Below are positions 1 to 7,692 of a stretch of DNA of 54,506 bases, one piece after another. Below the pieces are notes generated by a model. That model was given only the letters and a program-made list of their open reading frames with translations. It searched no databases and had not been told where the DNA came from. Source of the DNA: Methanothrix sp. (GTDB lineage Archaea > Halobacteriota > Methanosarcinia > Methanotrichales > Methanotrichaceae); the NCBI RefSeq assembly GCF_030055635.1, contig NZ_JASFYM010000014.1:1-54506 (forward strand), in the 5' to 3' direction. The number at the start of each line of letters is the position of its first letter. Position 1 is the stretch's first letter. The position numbers and the translations under genes were made by a program.

Positions 1-42
1 TCTCTTTCGTGGCCACACCTTTGCGGTTCTGGCGAAGAATAC

Positions 43-129
43 AGCGAACCTTCGCCTGGGTCAGCTTCATATTCCGGACTATTACGCCGGAGTTAGATGA
101 GACGCGAAATAATTTCGGGACTCCACAAG
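43..129 (+). repeat. Dispersed repeat family A, copy 1
   Basis: A segment of about 87 bases recurs at 27294-27380 (same strand) and, shortened, at 35661-35720 (opposite strand). The shared core includes CGGAGTTAGATGAGACGCG followed by AAATAATTTCGGG. The reading PELDETRNN is open in all three copies, so this may be the remnant of a coding end or an element terminus. No transposase is attached to this copy. Identity was judged by eye. Confidence 0.75.
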
Positions 130-161
130 TTGAAGCAGCAGTGGAAAAGGTCAAAAATCGA

Positions 162-199
162 CGTGCTGCGAAGAAATCGAAGATTTCTGATGCAGCACG
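162..199 (+). repeat. Stem-loop abutting the tRNA-Leu fragment
   Basis: CGTGCTGC at 162-169 pairs with GCAGCACG at 192-199, and AGAAATC at 172-178 pairs with GATTTCT at 182-188 around a GAA loop. A small internal bulge separates the two stems. The direct repeat GGTCAAA lies on both sides (149-155 and 200-206), which would fit a target duplication. The hairpin sits exactly where the 5' half of the tRNA should be. Confidence 0.7.
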
Positions 200-266
200 G
201 GTCAAAGGCGCAGGATTGAGGGTCCTGTCACGTAGGTGTTCGCGGGTTCGAATCCCGTCCCCCGCA
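200..266 (+). tRNA. tRNA-Leu(GAG), 3' part only; 5' acceptor strand missing
   Basis: From the D-loop sequence GGTCAAAGGC onward this is a normal archaeal class II tRNA-Leu. The anticodon stem is CAGGA/TCCTG (211-215, 223-227) with loop TTGAGGG and anticodon GAG at 218-220. A long variable arm, a T arm with GTTCGAAT, the 3' acceptor strand CCCCCGC (259-265) and discriminator A266 follow. The required 5' strand GCGGGGG is absent from bases 1-199. It is therefore a truncated copy, for example an attachment-site remnant or an interrupted gene. A disrupted gene with a distant 5' half cannot be excluded. No CCA is encoded. Confidence 0.7.
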
Positions 267-665
267 TTCCTGCGTATCGATTTTTGAGCTATAACTCCCA
301 GAGAATTTATTACCGAAATCCAAGCACGATCATACCATATGACCAACCACAAACCCAGACACACTAACCGATGACGTATGTAAGCAACTTGCTTGCAGGT
401 AGTTTACCTTCGTTGAGTTGATCTCGATGGGCCGGCTCCTGTAGATGTTTATCTTGAACAATGTCGGCATGGAAATCGACTCATTGGACATGTTAATACT
501 TGTCCGACGCCCTGCAGCGTGGTTGATGACTGCGAACTGCCTGAAGCTATTGCTTTTGCACTTATCCACACGTGGTAGGTAGACTGCCTGCTTGCACATC
601 ACTGAAATTATTGGAGATACGATACCGATAGCAGATCGACGCATTACCATGAGTGTTCTACAGTA
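267..665. other. Gene-poor stretch between tRNA-Leu fragment and pheA
   Basis: The stretch begins with a short T-run after the tRNA fragment. A reverse-strand open frame of 106 codons (330-650) crosses most of it, but it has no recognisable domain, no clear ribosome binding site and unremarkable composition, so it is not called as a gene. No repeat or RNA gene was recognised. Confidence 0.4.
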
Positions 666-1484
666 TCACTCTAAAACCGCCTGGCCTTTCGGATACGACC
701 CCAGGACCCTGACCATGTTCGCGGCCTTTTCGATGCCTTCCAGCGCCTCCCTCACAGCATCGTCCTCCATGTGACCCTCAAGGTCTATGAAGAAGTAGTA
801 ATCCCCCAGCTCCCTCCTGCTGGGCCGCGACTCTATCCTTGTGAGATTGATGTTTCTGACCGCGAACTCTCTTAGAATAGAGAAGAGCGCTCCTGGCCTG
901 TCCTTTTCGAGGTAGACGACTATCGACGTCCTGTCATCGCCTGTTCTCCTCGACATCTCTCTTGATAGAACGACAAACCTGGTCACATTGTTCTTGGAGT
1001 CCTGTATGTCCCTGTCGAGCACCTTGAGCCCGTATGTCTTCGCAGCCTCCAGGTTCGCTATCGCGGCCATCTCCGGGAACTCCTGAGCCAGCCTGGCTGC
1101 ATGGCTTGTTGAGCCTGTGGTTCTAACCTCAACACCCGGATACCTGCGCCTTATGTACTGCCTGCACTGCGCGAGCGCCTGGGGATGTGAGAGTATGATT
1201 CTGACACTGTCAGGATCGCCTCTCCCCAGAAGACAGTGCCTTATCGGGATCACAACCTCCCCGCATATGAAGAGGGATCTTCTGAGAAGAAGATCCAGCG
1301 TCAGGGCCACAGATCCCTCCAGGCTGTTCTCCAGCGGAACAACCCCCATATCCGCATCACGGCGCTCCACGGCATCAAAGACGTCCTCTATATCATCGAA
1401 GTAAACAAGCTCTGCATCTGGAAAGCGCCTCGCTGCGGCCATCTCCGAGTATGAGCCCCTCGGGCCCAGAACGCCTATCCTCAA
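666..1484 (-). CDS. pheA: Prephenate dehydratase
   Basis: A 272-residue prephenate dehydratase, which converts prephenate to phenylpyruvate in phenylalanine synthesis. The N-terminal catalytic domain (about 1-180) starts with GVLGPRGSYSE and contains the conserved NNVTRFVVL segment with the Thr-Arg-Phe triad. A C-terminal ACT domain (about 185-265) carries the ESRP motif (IESRPSRR) linked to phenylalanine feedback binding. The length is normal for the monofunctional enzyme, and no chorismate mutase domain is present. The ATG overlaps the stop of the upstream hmgA by four bases (ATGA), so the two genes are probably co-transcribed and translationally coupled. Confidence 0.95.
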   Translation of the reverse strand: MRIGVLGPRGSYSEMAAARRFPDAELVYFDDIEDVFDAVERRDADMGVVPLENSLEGSVALTLDLLLRRSLFICGEVVIPIRHCLLGRGDPDSVRIILSHPQALAQCRQYIRRRYPGVEVRTTGSTSHAARLAQEFPEMAAIANLEAAKTYGLKVLDRDIQDSKNNVTRFVVLSREMSRRTGDDRTSIVVYLEKDRPGALFSILREFAVRNINLTRIESRPSRRELGDYYFFIDLEGHMEDDAVREALEGIEKAANMVRVLGSYPKGQAVLE

Positions 1485-2740
1485 TGGGAACCACCCAGCT
1501 CTCTTAGAAGCTCGGACGCACGCTCTATGTTTATCCTCTGCTCTGACGCCATTCTCTCAGCGATGATCTCCACCATCTCTCCCCTTGCTCCGGCCTGTAG
1601 CGCGATGTTTCTCGCGTGCAGCGACATGTGCCCGCGCTGGATGCCCTCTGTGGCAAGAGCTCTCAGCGCCGCGAAGTTCTGGGCGAGGCCGACTGCTGCC
1701 ATCACCCTGCTGAGCTCATCCGCAGATCTCACTCCGAGTATCCTCACAGCCGCCCTGGCCACGGGATGCACCCGCGTGGCCCCGCCCACAAGCCCAACCG
1801 CCACAGGAAGCTCTATCGTGCCCACAAGATCCCCGTTGCTATCGATCTCATATCTTGATAGAGATGAGTACTGCCCGGATCTGGCGGCGTATGCATGCGC
1901 TCCCGCCTCGACCGCGCGGGTATCATTGCCTGTCGCGAGAACAACAGCTGTAATCCCGTTCATGATCCCCTTGTTGTGCGTGGCAGCCCTGTAGGGATCG
2001 ACCTCGGCGAGCGCTGCGGCCTTGAAGACCGCAGAGACCGTCTCCGCTCCTCCTATTGCGTCTGCTTTGAAAACAGCCCGCGCCCTGGCGAGGCGCATGT
2101 CCGCGAGATTCGAGATTATCCGGAGATGAACCCTCCCGCCGGTAAGCCGCTCGATCTCAGGAGCCACAGCCTCTGCCATTGTGTTAACAGCGTTCGCGCC
2201 CATCGCATCCCTGCAGTCGACCAGGAGGTGAGTGACGACCATCGGGCCGGCTCTGGAATCGATGACGTGCACCTCCAGGCCCACAGCCCCCCCGCCGAGC
2301 CTGACGAGCATCGGGTCGACCTCGTTTGCGATCCTCGTTATTTCAGATGCGTGCTCCAGGATCCTGCACCTCGCTCCATGCGGATCCTTCAGATCAACAG
2401 CCTGTATCTGGGCTCTCATCACAGGCCCCGTTGAGCTGGTGAAGAATCCGCCGCCATCGCGCGCCATCCTGGCTCCGTTGCTGGCAGCTGCTATGACAGA
2501 TGGCTCCTCGGTTGCCATCGGCACCAGAACCTCGCGCCCGTCTATTATGAAGTTTGTAGCGATCCCGAGCGGAACCTGAAAGAGACCTATCACGTTCTCC
2601 ACCATCTTGTCTGCCTGCTCCAGACTCAGACCGCTCTTTATCATCTCCTTTATCTCAGCATCACCGCAGGCCTCAACGATCTTTCCAAGCCGCTCATCGG
2701 GAGGCAGCTTGTAGAATCCCGGGAGTCTTGAACTCGTCAT
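1481..2740 (-). CDS. hmgA: HMG-CoA reductase, class II type
   Basis: A 419-residue hydroxymethylglutaryl-CoA reductase, which makes mevalonate for archaeal isoprenoid lipids. The features are those of the soluble class II enzymes known from Pseudomonas mevalonii and Archaeoglobus: ENVIG (49-52), TEEPSVIAAAS (77-87) with the catalytic Glu, DAMGAN (178-183), THNKG with Lys257, GND with Asp273, and GHMSLHARN (370-378) with the catalytic His. There is no membrane anchor. It is divergent from the RFAP synthase fusion and shares an AT-rich promoter region of about 70 bases. Class II in an archaeon is usually explained by transfer from bacteria; cofactor preference (NADH or NADPH) cannot be read here. 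Confidence 0.94.
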   Translation of the reverse strand: MTSSRLPGFYKLPPDERLGKIVEACGDAEIKEMIKSGLSLEQADKMVENVIGLFQVPLGIATNFIIDGREVLVPMATEEPSVIAAASNGARMARDGGGFFTSSTGPVMRAQIQAVDLKDPHGARCRILEHASEITRIANEVDPMLVRLGGGAVGLEVHVIDSRAGPMVVTHLLVDCRDAMGANAVNTMAEAVAPEIERLTGGRVHLRIISNLADMRLARARAVFKADAIGGAETVSAVFKAAALAEVDPYRAATHNKGIMNGITAVVLATGNDTRAVEAGAHAYAARSGQYSSLSRYEIDSNGDLVGTIELPVAVGLVGGATRVHPVARAAVRILGVRSADELSRVMAAVGLAQNFAALRALATEGIQRGHMSLHARNIALQAGARGEMVEIIAERMASEQRINIERASELLRELGGSH

Positions 2741-2780
2741 CTCAATGCCCCATCCAGCCAGGATTCAGAAAGGGAAAAAC

Positions 2781-2786
2781 TTTATT
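2781..2786 (+). promoter_or_regulatory. TATA box for the chorismate lyase-RFAP synthase fusion gene
   Basis: TTTATT in an A/T-rich run lies 24-29 bases before the ATG at 2810, and no Shine-Dalgarno-like sequence lies between. This spacing places the start site at or near the ATG, so the mRNA is probably leaderless. Confidence 0.5.
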
Positions 2787-2809
2787 CTATTCCACCAGAT
2801 TCCACAAAC

Positions 2810-4339
2810 ATGTCCTTTGCCTTTCCCGTGGCCCAGGAGATAGCGAAGCTCGAGAGGATTGTTGGAAGGCTCAGTCCTGTGCAGAAGATGCTTCTGGGAA
2901 CCGACGGCTCTGTGACGAGCCTGCTGGAGGTGATCACAGGCTCGCCTGTGGGAATCGAGACGCTGGAGCAGAGGGTGGTGCCCGCGACCGGGGATGTCGC
3001 CAGGGAGCTCAACATTGAGGTCGGGGAGGAAGTCAACTACCGTGTTGTCAGGCTGAAGAACGCCCGCACAGGCGAGACGCTGATACATGCGGTCTCATAC
3101 ACCCCGCTCAAGAGGCTGGAGCCCGGGTTCAGGAACGACCTGATGCGCGCTGACATCCCGATAGGCCAGATACTCCACAAGCACCGCATAGAGTCGCGAA
3201 GGGATATAACAAAGACAGAGTGCGAGCAGGCGGACGAGAGGATGAGCCAGCTCTTCAACATCTTCCCCAGGGAGCTGATGCTCTCAAGGAGATACAAGAT
3301 CATAAGAAAGGGCGAGCCGCTGATCGCCATAAGAGAGACATTTCCATACAACATGTTCCAGGACACGCGAAGGGTGATCATAGAGACGCCTGCAAGGATC
3401 CACATGACGCTCACAGACCTCTGCGGCGAGGCCGGGCGGGTCGATGGTGGAGTGGGGATTGCGCTCGATAAGCCGAACATAGTCGTGGAGGGAGAGATCG
3501 ACAGGGATCTATCAGTCGATGGAGATCAGGCTGATAGAGCGCTGGACGCGGCGAAGAAGGTCGCAGAGAGATTCGGCCTTGGAGGGGCGCGCATATCTGT
3601 CAGAAGCTGCTACAGGACGCATGTGGGTCTGGGCAGCGGGACACAGCTCGCTGTGGCGGTCGGAAAGACGCTCTGCGAGCTTTACGGCAAGAAGGCGAGC
3701 ATCAGAGAGATAGCGTCTGCGGTGAGCCGCGGCGGGACCAGCGGAATAGGTGTCGCGGCATTCGAGATGGGCGGGTTCATTGTGGATGGGGGACACACGT
3801 TCGGCCCTGGCAGGGAGAAATCAGACTTCAGGCCGTCCTCTGCCAGCGCCGGGGTGAGACCGCCGCCTGTGATAGCGCGCCATGACTTCCCTGAGAGCTG
3901 GAATATCGTGCTTGCTGTTCCTAACATAGAGAAGGGCGCATACGGCCAGCGGGAGGTCGATATATTCAGGGAGTACTGCCCTGTCCCCCTCTCAGATGTC
4001 CAGGAGCTCTGCTACCAGATAATGGTGAGGATGCTGCCGTCTGTTATTGAGGAGGACCTCGATACGTTCGGGATGGCGGTGAACAGGATACAGCAGCTCG
4101 GCTTCAAGCGTGTGGAGGTCGAGCTGCAGCATCCTATGGTCAGAACGCTGATGCAGGAGATGGTATCGGCTGGGGCGGCATGCGCCGGCCTGAGCTCATT
4201 CGGCCCCACGGTGTATGCGATAACCGACACGAACACCAGGGAGATAGAGTCAGCAGCCCGCGATGTGATGGGCGATATCGGTGGGGAGATTATTATAACA
4301 AGATCTAGGAACGAGGGTGCCAGGATAAGAACCGCGTAG
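2810..4339 (+). CDS. Chorismate lyase-like (DUF98) / beta-RFAP synthase fusion
   Basis: A 509-residue protein with two enzyme domains. Residues about 1-178 match the archaeal DUF98 chorismate lyase-like family (LLGTDGSVTSLLE near 28-40, R-rich strand near 77-82, terminal RETFP), which should release 4-hydroxybenzoate from chorismate. Residues about 185-509 match beta-ribofuranosylaminobenzene 5'-phosphate synthase, a GHMP-kinase-fold enzyme. It begins near ETPARIHMTLTDL and has the glycine-rich loop GLGSGTQLAV. That enzyme joins the aromatic acid to phosphoribosyl pyrophosphate with loss of CO2, the committed step to methanopterin. The fusion places consecutive steps in one chain. The domain lengths fit two complete enzymes, so the frame is unlikely to be an artefact. 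Confidence 0.88.
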   Translation: MSFAFPVAQEIAKLERIVGRLSPVQKMLLGTDGSVTSLLEVITGSPVGIETLEQRVVPATGDVARELNIEVGEEVNYRVVRLKNARTGETLIHAVSYTPLKRLEPGFRNDLMRADIPIGQILHKHRIESRRDITKTECEQADERMSQLFNIFPRELMLSRRYKIIRKGEPLIAIRETFPYNMFQDTRRVIIETPARIHMTLTDLCGEAGRVDGGVGIALDKPNIVVEGEIDRDLSVDGDQADRALDAAKKVAERFGLGGARISVRSCYRTHVGLGSGTQLAVAVGKTLCELYGKKASIREIASAVSRGGTSGIGVAAFEMGGFIVDGGHTFGPGREKSDFRPSSASAGVRPPPVIARHDFPESWNIVLAVPNIEKGAYGQREVDIFREYCPVPLSDVQELCYQIMVRMLPSVIEEDLDTFGMAVNRIQQLGFKRVEVELQHPMVRTLMQEMVSAGAACAGLSSFGPTVYAITDTNTREIESAARDVMGDIGGEIIITRSRNEGARIRTA

Positions 4340-4353
4340 ATAGGAGGATCTGG

Positions 4354-5403
4354 ATGAGATCTTTGCTTGAGAGGCTCAGCAACGCCCATGGAATCTCGGG
4401 GAGGGAGGGGAGCGTGATGGAGATCATAAGAGATGAGCTGGCTCCCCACGTCGATGAGGTTAAGAGGGACACGCTGGGAAACCTGGTCGCTACCAGGAGG
4501 GGCAAGAGGCCGTCTGTGATGATAGCAGCACACGCCGATGAGATAGGCCTGATGGTCAAGTTTGTGGATGAGAAGGGCTTCGTGTACTTCGTTAAGATCG
4601 GCGGATGGTTCGACCAGACGCTTCTTAACCAGAGGGTGGTACTTCACACAAAGAACGGCCCCGTCTTCGGCGTCATCGGGTCAAAGCCGCCGCATGTGAT
4701 GAAGGAGGAGGACAGGAAGAAGCCTGTCGAATCCAGGGACATGTTCATAGATGTCGGGGCGAGGGACCAGAACGAGGCGAGGGTGATGGGGATCCTTCCC
4801 GGGGTGCCCATAACAATCGACAGAACATTTGTCTCCCTCAGAGGGGACAGGGTCACAGGAAAGGCGTTTGATAACCGTGCCGGTGTGGCGATGATGATAG
4901 AGGCCATGAAGAGAACCAGGACTGAGTGCACGGTGTATGCGGTCAGCACAGTGATGGAGGAGGTCGGCCTGAAGGGCGCGAAGACATGCGCGTTCGGCAT
5001 CAAGCCCGATCTAGCAATAGTCACGGACACGACGATCCCAGGGGATCATCCGGGCATAGAGAAGAAGGACTCCGCCCTCGAGATGGGGAAGGGGCCGGTC
5101 ATAACAGTCGTGGACGCATCCGGTCGCGGGCTGATAGCAGATCAGGATGTCCTCAACTGGCTCCAGGAGACAGCAGATCAGTTCAGCATACCCGTACAGC
5201 TCGATGTCTCAGGTGGCGGCACGACTGATGCGACCGCTATCCAGCTCTCGAGAGAGGGGGTGAAGACAGGAGTTGTGAGCATCGCCACGAGGTACATCCA
5301 CTCGCCTGTGGAGGTTCTGAGCCTGGAGGATCTAGATAAGGGAGCGGAGCTGATAGCCAGGGCGCTCGAGACCGCTCCGAGGTACTTCAGGCGTGAAGGT
5401 TAA
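4354..5403 (+). CDS. M42 family metal-dependent aminopeptidase
   Basis: A 349-residue TET/FrvX-type aminopeptidase that trims peptides in the cytoplasm, usually as a dodecamer. Metal and catalytic motifs are visible in order: AAHADEIG (first His), KAFDNRAG (bridging Asp), VMEEVGLKGA (Glu-Glu pair), IVTDTT (Asp) and the C-terminal RYIHSPVE (last His). A PDZ-like apical insertion follows HADEIG, as in the family. AGGAGG lies just upstream of the ATG, 14 bases after the fusion gene stop, so the two probably form one transcript. The family is sometimes annotated as endoglucanase or cellulase, which is probably incorrect. Confidence 0.92.
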   Translation: MRSLLERLSNAHGISGREGSVMEIIRDELAPHVDEVKRDTLGNLVATRRGKRPSVMIAAHADEIGLMVKFVDEKGFVYFVKIGGWFDQTLLNQRVVLHTKNGPVFGVIGSKPPHVMKEEDRKKPVESRDMFIDVGARDQNEARVMGILPGVPITIDRTFVSLRGDRVTGKAFDNRAGVAMMIEAMKRTRTECTVYAVSTVMEEVGLKGAKTCAFGIKPDLAIVTDTTIPGDHPGIEKKDSALEMGKGPVITVVDASGRGLIADQDVLNWLQETADQFSIPVQLDVSGGGTTDATAIQLSREGVKTGVVSIATRYIHSPVEVLSLEDLDKGAELIARALETAPRYFRREG

Positions 5404-5525
5404 CCAACAGCAGATCATCGCTGCCTAGACAGTCCCGGGCCGAGACAGTCTCGAACCGTTTTACATCCGGGATGGCGTTGCCGTCAGCAGGAAGATCCGC
5501 TGGGCATATCTCTTTTTCGGGAAAC

Positions 5526-5596
5526 GCTCATGGCGCAGGTCACCCATCTGGATGAAAATTGGTCTGCATTCAATGACCATTTCCGTACCAAAACCC
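5526..5596 (-). repeat. Dispersed repeat family B, copy 1
   Basis: About 70 bases recur in inverted orientation at 32199-32268, and as two separated halves at 28287-28320 and 28434-28472. Shared landmarks, read on the reverse strand, are TTGGTACGGAAATGG, GAATGCAGACCA and ATGGGTGACCTGCG. This copy touches the 3' end of hisS. No open frame is conserved among the copies, so it looks non-coding. Confidence 0.75.
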
Positions 5597-6975
5597 TATT
5601 TTTGCGGTGTAATAGTTCGACCAAAAGCGCTTCGCAGTCGCTCCTCGATCTCCTCTATGCCCAGCTCCTCCTGAGAGCCTCTCACCATATCCCTGAGAAC
5701 CAGCTTCCCGGAGTCGAGCTCCCTTCTTCCCACGATTATGACATGCTCAGCACTGATCGCGGATGCGGATTTCAGCTGAGCGCTCAGGGAGCGTCCCATG
5801 ACATCTATGATTACAGGAAAAACATTCCTGAGGCGCTTCGCGATTCTGATGGCATCGATCTTCACATCGGGAGTAAATGCAAGAACCACAGGGGGCTTTG
5901 GTCGATCGACCTCGCCGACGACCTCCATTATCCTGTCGAATCCGATGCCAAATCCTGTGGAGAACGTCTCCGATCCGCCGAAGAGGCTGGCCAGCTCATA
6001 CGATCCGCCGCCGCATATCTGGTTCTGGGCTCCCAGACCGGAGGCGTATATCTCGAAGACCGTGCCGGTGTAGTACTCGAGACCGCGCACTATCTCGAAG
6101 TCGACGGTCGCCTCAACACCGTATGCGTCCAGAAGCTCCAGAGTCTCCCTGAATTCGCCCAGGTTCATCTCAGACTCCGGAGATCTGCCGGCTCTCGCAG
6201 ATGCACGTCCTCCCTCTCTGCCGGCCGCACCAGCTGCCTCCTCCACAGAAGAATGCGCAGTGCCGGTGCCTTCTGTTGAGATCTCGATCGATGAGAGATC
6301 TGAGATCAGCTCCTCGGCTCTGTCAAGCGCACCCCTTCCCTTCAGGCTGATCAGCTCCATGATCCCGAGATCCTCAGCCCCGATGCTCTGGAGCAGCTCC
6401 CTGAGCGCATCCCTCTCCTTCTTGTCGATGAGCCTCATTATGCCCTGCCTGTGCGCCTCAGGGACCATCTTCAGCATGGATCTTATCAGTCCCAGATAAC
6501 CGATGTGGATATCCCCTCTGATCCCAACCGCTCTTAGGGTCTCATCAGCCATCGCTATGACCTCTGCCTCGGAGTCGGAGCGCCTCCCGCCGATGAGCTC
6601 GCAGCCGAGCTGCCAGAACTCCCTGAACCTGCCCTTCTGCGGCCTCTCGTACCTGAAGCAGTTGGCGAAGTAGTAGAGCCTCAGTGGCTTTGGAGCGCTG
6701 TGGAGCTCGCTGACGTACATCCTCATCACAGGCGCTGTGAGCTCCGGCCTGAGGGCGATATCCCTGCCGCCCTTGTCCCTGAAGCTGTATATCTCCTCTA
6801 TGACCCCCTCACCTGATTTGAGCGTGAAGAGCTCCAGATGTTCGAAAGTCGGGGTCGCGACCTCGCGGTAGCCCCATCTCTCCATCACATCGATCATTTT
6901 CTCCCTGACTGCACGCCTTCTGTGGGCCTCCTCAGGCGGGAAGTCCCTGGTTCCTCTGGGTCTCTGGATCATCAC
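5596..6975 (-). CDS. hisS: Histidyl-tRNA synthetase
   Basis: A 459-residue class II histidyl-tRNA synthetase. It begins with the typical RPRGTRDFPPEE. Motif 2 is visible in FRYERPQKGRFREFWQ, the histidine-binding loop in RGLEYYTGTVFEI, and motif 3 in STGFGIGFDRI. The C-terminal anticodon-binding domain follows (about 365-459). An Ala/Gly/Glu-rich low-complexity insertion of about 40 residues (near 240-275) separates the catalytic core segments and is probably a surface loop. The start MMIQRPRG was kept; the second Met is equally possible. Confidence 0.96.
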   Translation of the reverse strand: MMIQRPRGTRDFPPEEAHRRRAVREKMIDVMERWGYREVATPTFEHLELFTLKSGEGVIEEIYSFRDKGGRDIALRPELTAPVMRMYVSELHSAPKPLRLYYFANCFRYERPQKGRFREFWQLGCELIGGRRSDSEAEVIAMADETLRAVGIRGDIHIGYLGLIRSMLKMVPEAHRQGIMRLIDKKERDALRELLQSIGAEDLGIMELISLKGRGALDRAEELISDLSSIEISTEGTGTAHSSVEEAAGAAGREGGRASARAGRSPESEMNLGEFRETLELLDAYGVEATVDFEIVRGLEYYTGTVFEIYASGLGAQNQICGGGSYELASLFGGSETFSTGFGIGFDRIMEVVGEVDRPKPPVVLAFTPDVKIDAIRIAKRLRNVFPVIIDVMGRSLSAQLKSASAISAEHVIIVGRRELDSGKLVLRDMVRGSQEELGIEEIEERLRSAFGRTITPQK

Positions 6976-6996
6976 CCACGAATTCGCAAAAATGCC

Positions 6997-7004
6997 TTTA
7001 TATC
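6997..7004 (+). promoter_or_regulatory. TATA box for DUF131 gene
   Basis: TTTATATC lies 22-29 bases before the ATG at 7026, consistent with a start site close to the start codon. The same short spacer also separates this gene from the divergent hisS. Confidence 0.5.
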
Positions 7005-7025
7005 TTGCGGCTATACTGTGGATGA

Positions 7026-7241
7026 ATGCTCCGCCTGATCGGCTGGTCTCTGATACTGATTGGGATCTTCGTCACAATCATGTCGCTCCTCTCCATCGAT
7101 CTCGGAGAAAGCGAGTTCGGGGGAGTGATCCTCATAGGCCCGATACCGATCGTCTTCGGCTCCACGCCGAGCATGGCGTTTGCAGCCATGATTCTCGCGA
7201 TAGCGCTCATGCTGATCTCGATAGCGCTCTGGAGGAGATAG
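7026..7241 (+). CDS. DUF131 (TIGR00304) small membrane protein, first copy
   Basis: A 71-residue protein with two hydrophobic helices (about 4-24 and 48-67) around a conserved loop containing GGVILIGPIPIVFGS. This pattern is that of the archaeal TIGR00304/DUF131 family, whose function is unknown. A homologous gene follows immediately with the same GP-P-V-GS loop. The second gene starts three bases after this stop, so the pair is surely one operon. It probably inserts in the cytoplasmic membrane; no catalytic residues can be named. Confidence 0.85.
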   Translation: MLRLIGWSLILIGIFVTIMSLLSIDLGESEFGGVILIGPIPIVFGSTPSMAFAAMILAIALMLISIALWRR

Positions 7242-7243
7242 AC

Positions 7244-7513
7244 TTGCTGCTTCTTGGGATCCTCATGATCGTCTCTGGAATCATGCTTCTGATGGTGGAG
7301 AGCATGATGCGTGAGCGTAGATATGATACTGAGAAGACAGAGATGCCTGCAGACCGCAGGGGAGAGATCCGGGGCGGAGCGGTTGTCATGATCGGACCTC
7401 TACCAGTGGTGATAGGCTCGGATCAGAGAATGGCTGCAATGCTCATGGCCCTGGCCATCGCCCTCATGGCCCTCTGGCTGGTATCAGCGTATCTGGGAGA
7501 CCTCAAACCATAA
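7244..7513 (+). CDS. DUF131 (TIGR00304) small membrane protein, second copy
   Basis: An 89-residue paralogue of the preceding gene: a hydrophobic helix at the N-terminus, a charged loop with RRYDTEKTEMPADRR, the signature GGAVVMIGPLPVVIGS, then a second helix. The start chosen is TTG at 7244, because GGAGGAG lies seven bases upstream at the end of the first gene and because the first helix would be cut by using the ATG at 7265. The charged loop is longer than in the first copy. Tandem duplication is the simplest origin. Confidence 0.8.
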   Translation: MLLLGILMIVSGIMLLMVESMMRERRYDTEKTEMPADRRGEIRGGAVVMIGPLPVVIGSDQRMAAMLMALAIALMALWLVSAYLGDLKP

Positions 7514-7692
7514 AGTTCTCATCTCAGGCGTGATGTGGATGCGATCTCCTGGGAGAGTATCGATGAGATCAGGTTTTGCATAGTGCGAAATTGTACGATC
7601 TTGTTTTGGAATATCCTACAGATCGGAGACCGCATAAAGGCTAAATAGAGCATCACCAAATGGTCCAGAGCTGCTTTACTGGAGGACTGGGT

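Noticed and set aside
9-287. Forward open frame across the tRNA fragment and repeat A
   Set aside because: It crosses the tRNA-Leu structure and the repeat, has no ribosome binding site and no recognisable domain.
330-650. Reverse open frame of 106 codons
   Set aside because: No domain, no ribosome binding site, residues look random; kept as a non-coding stretch.
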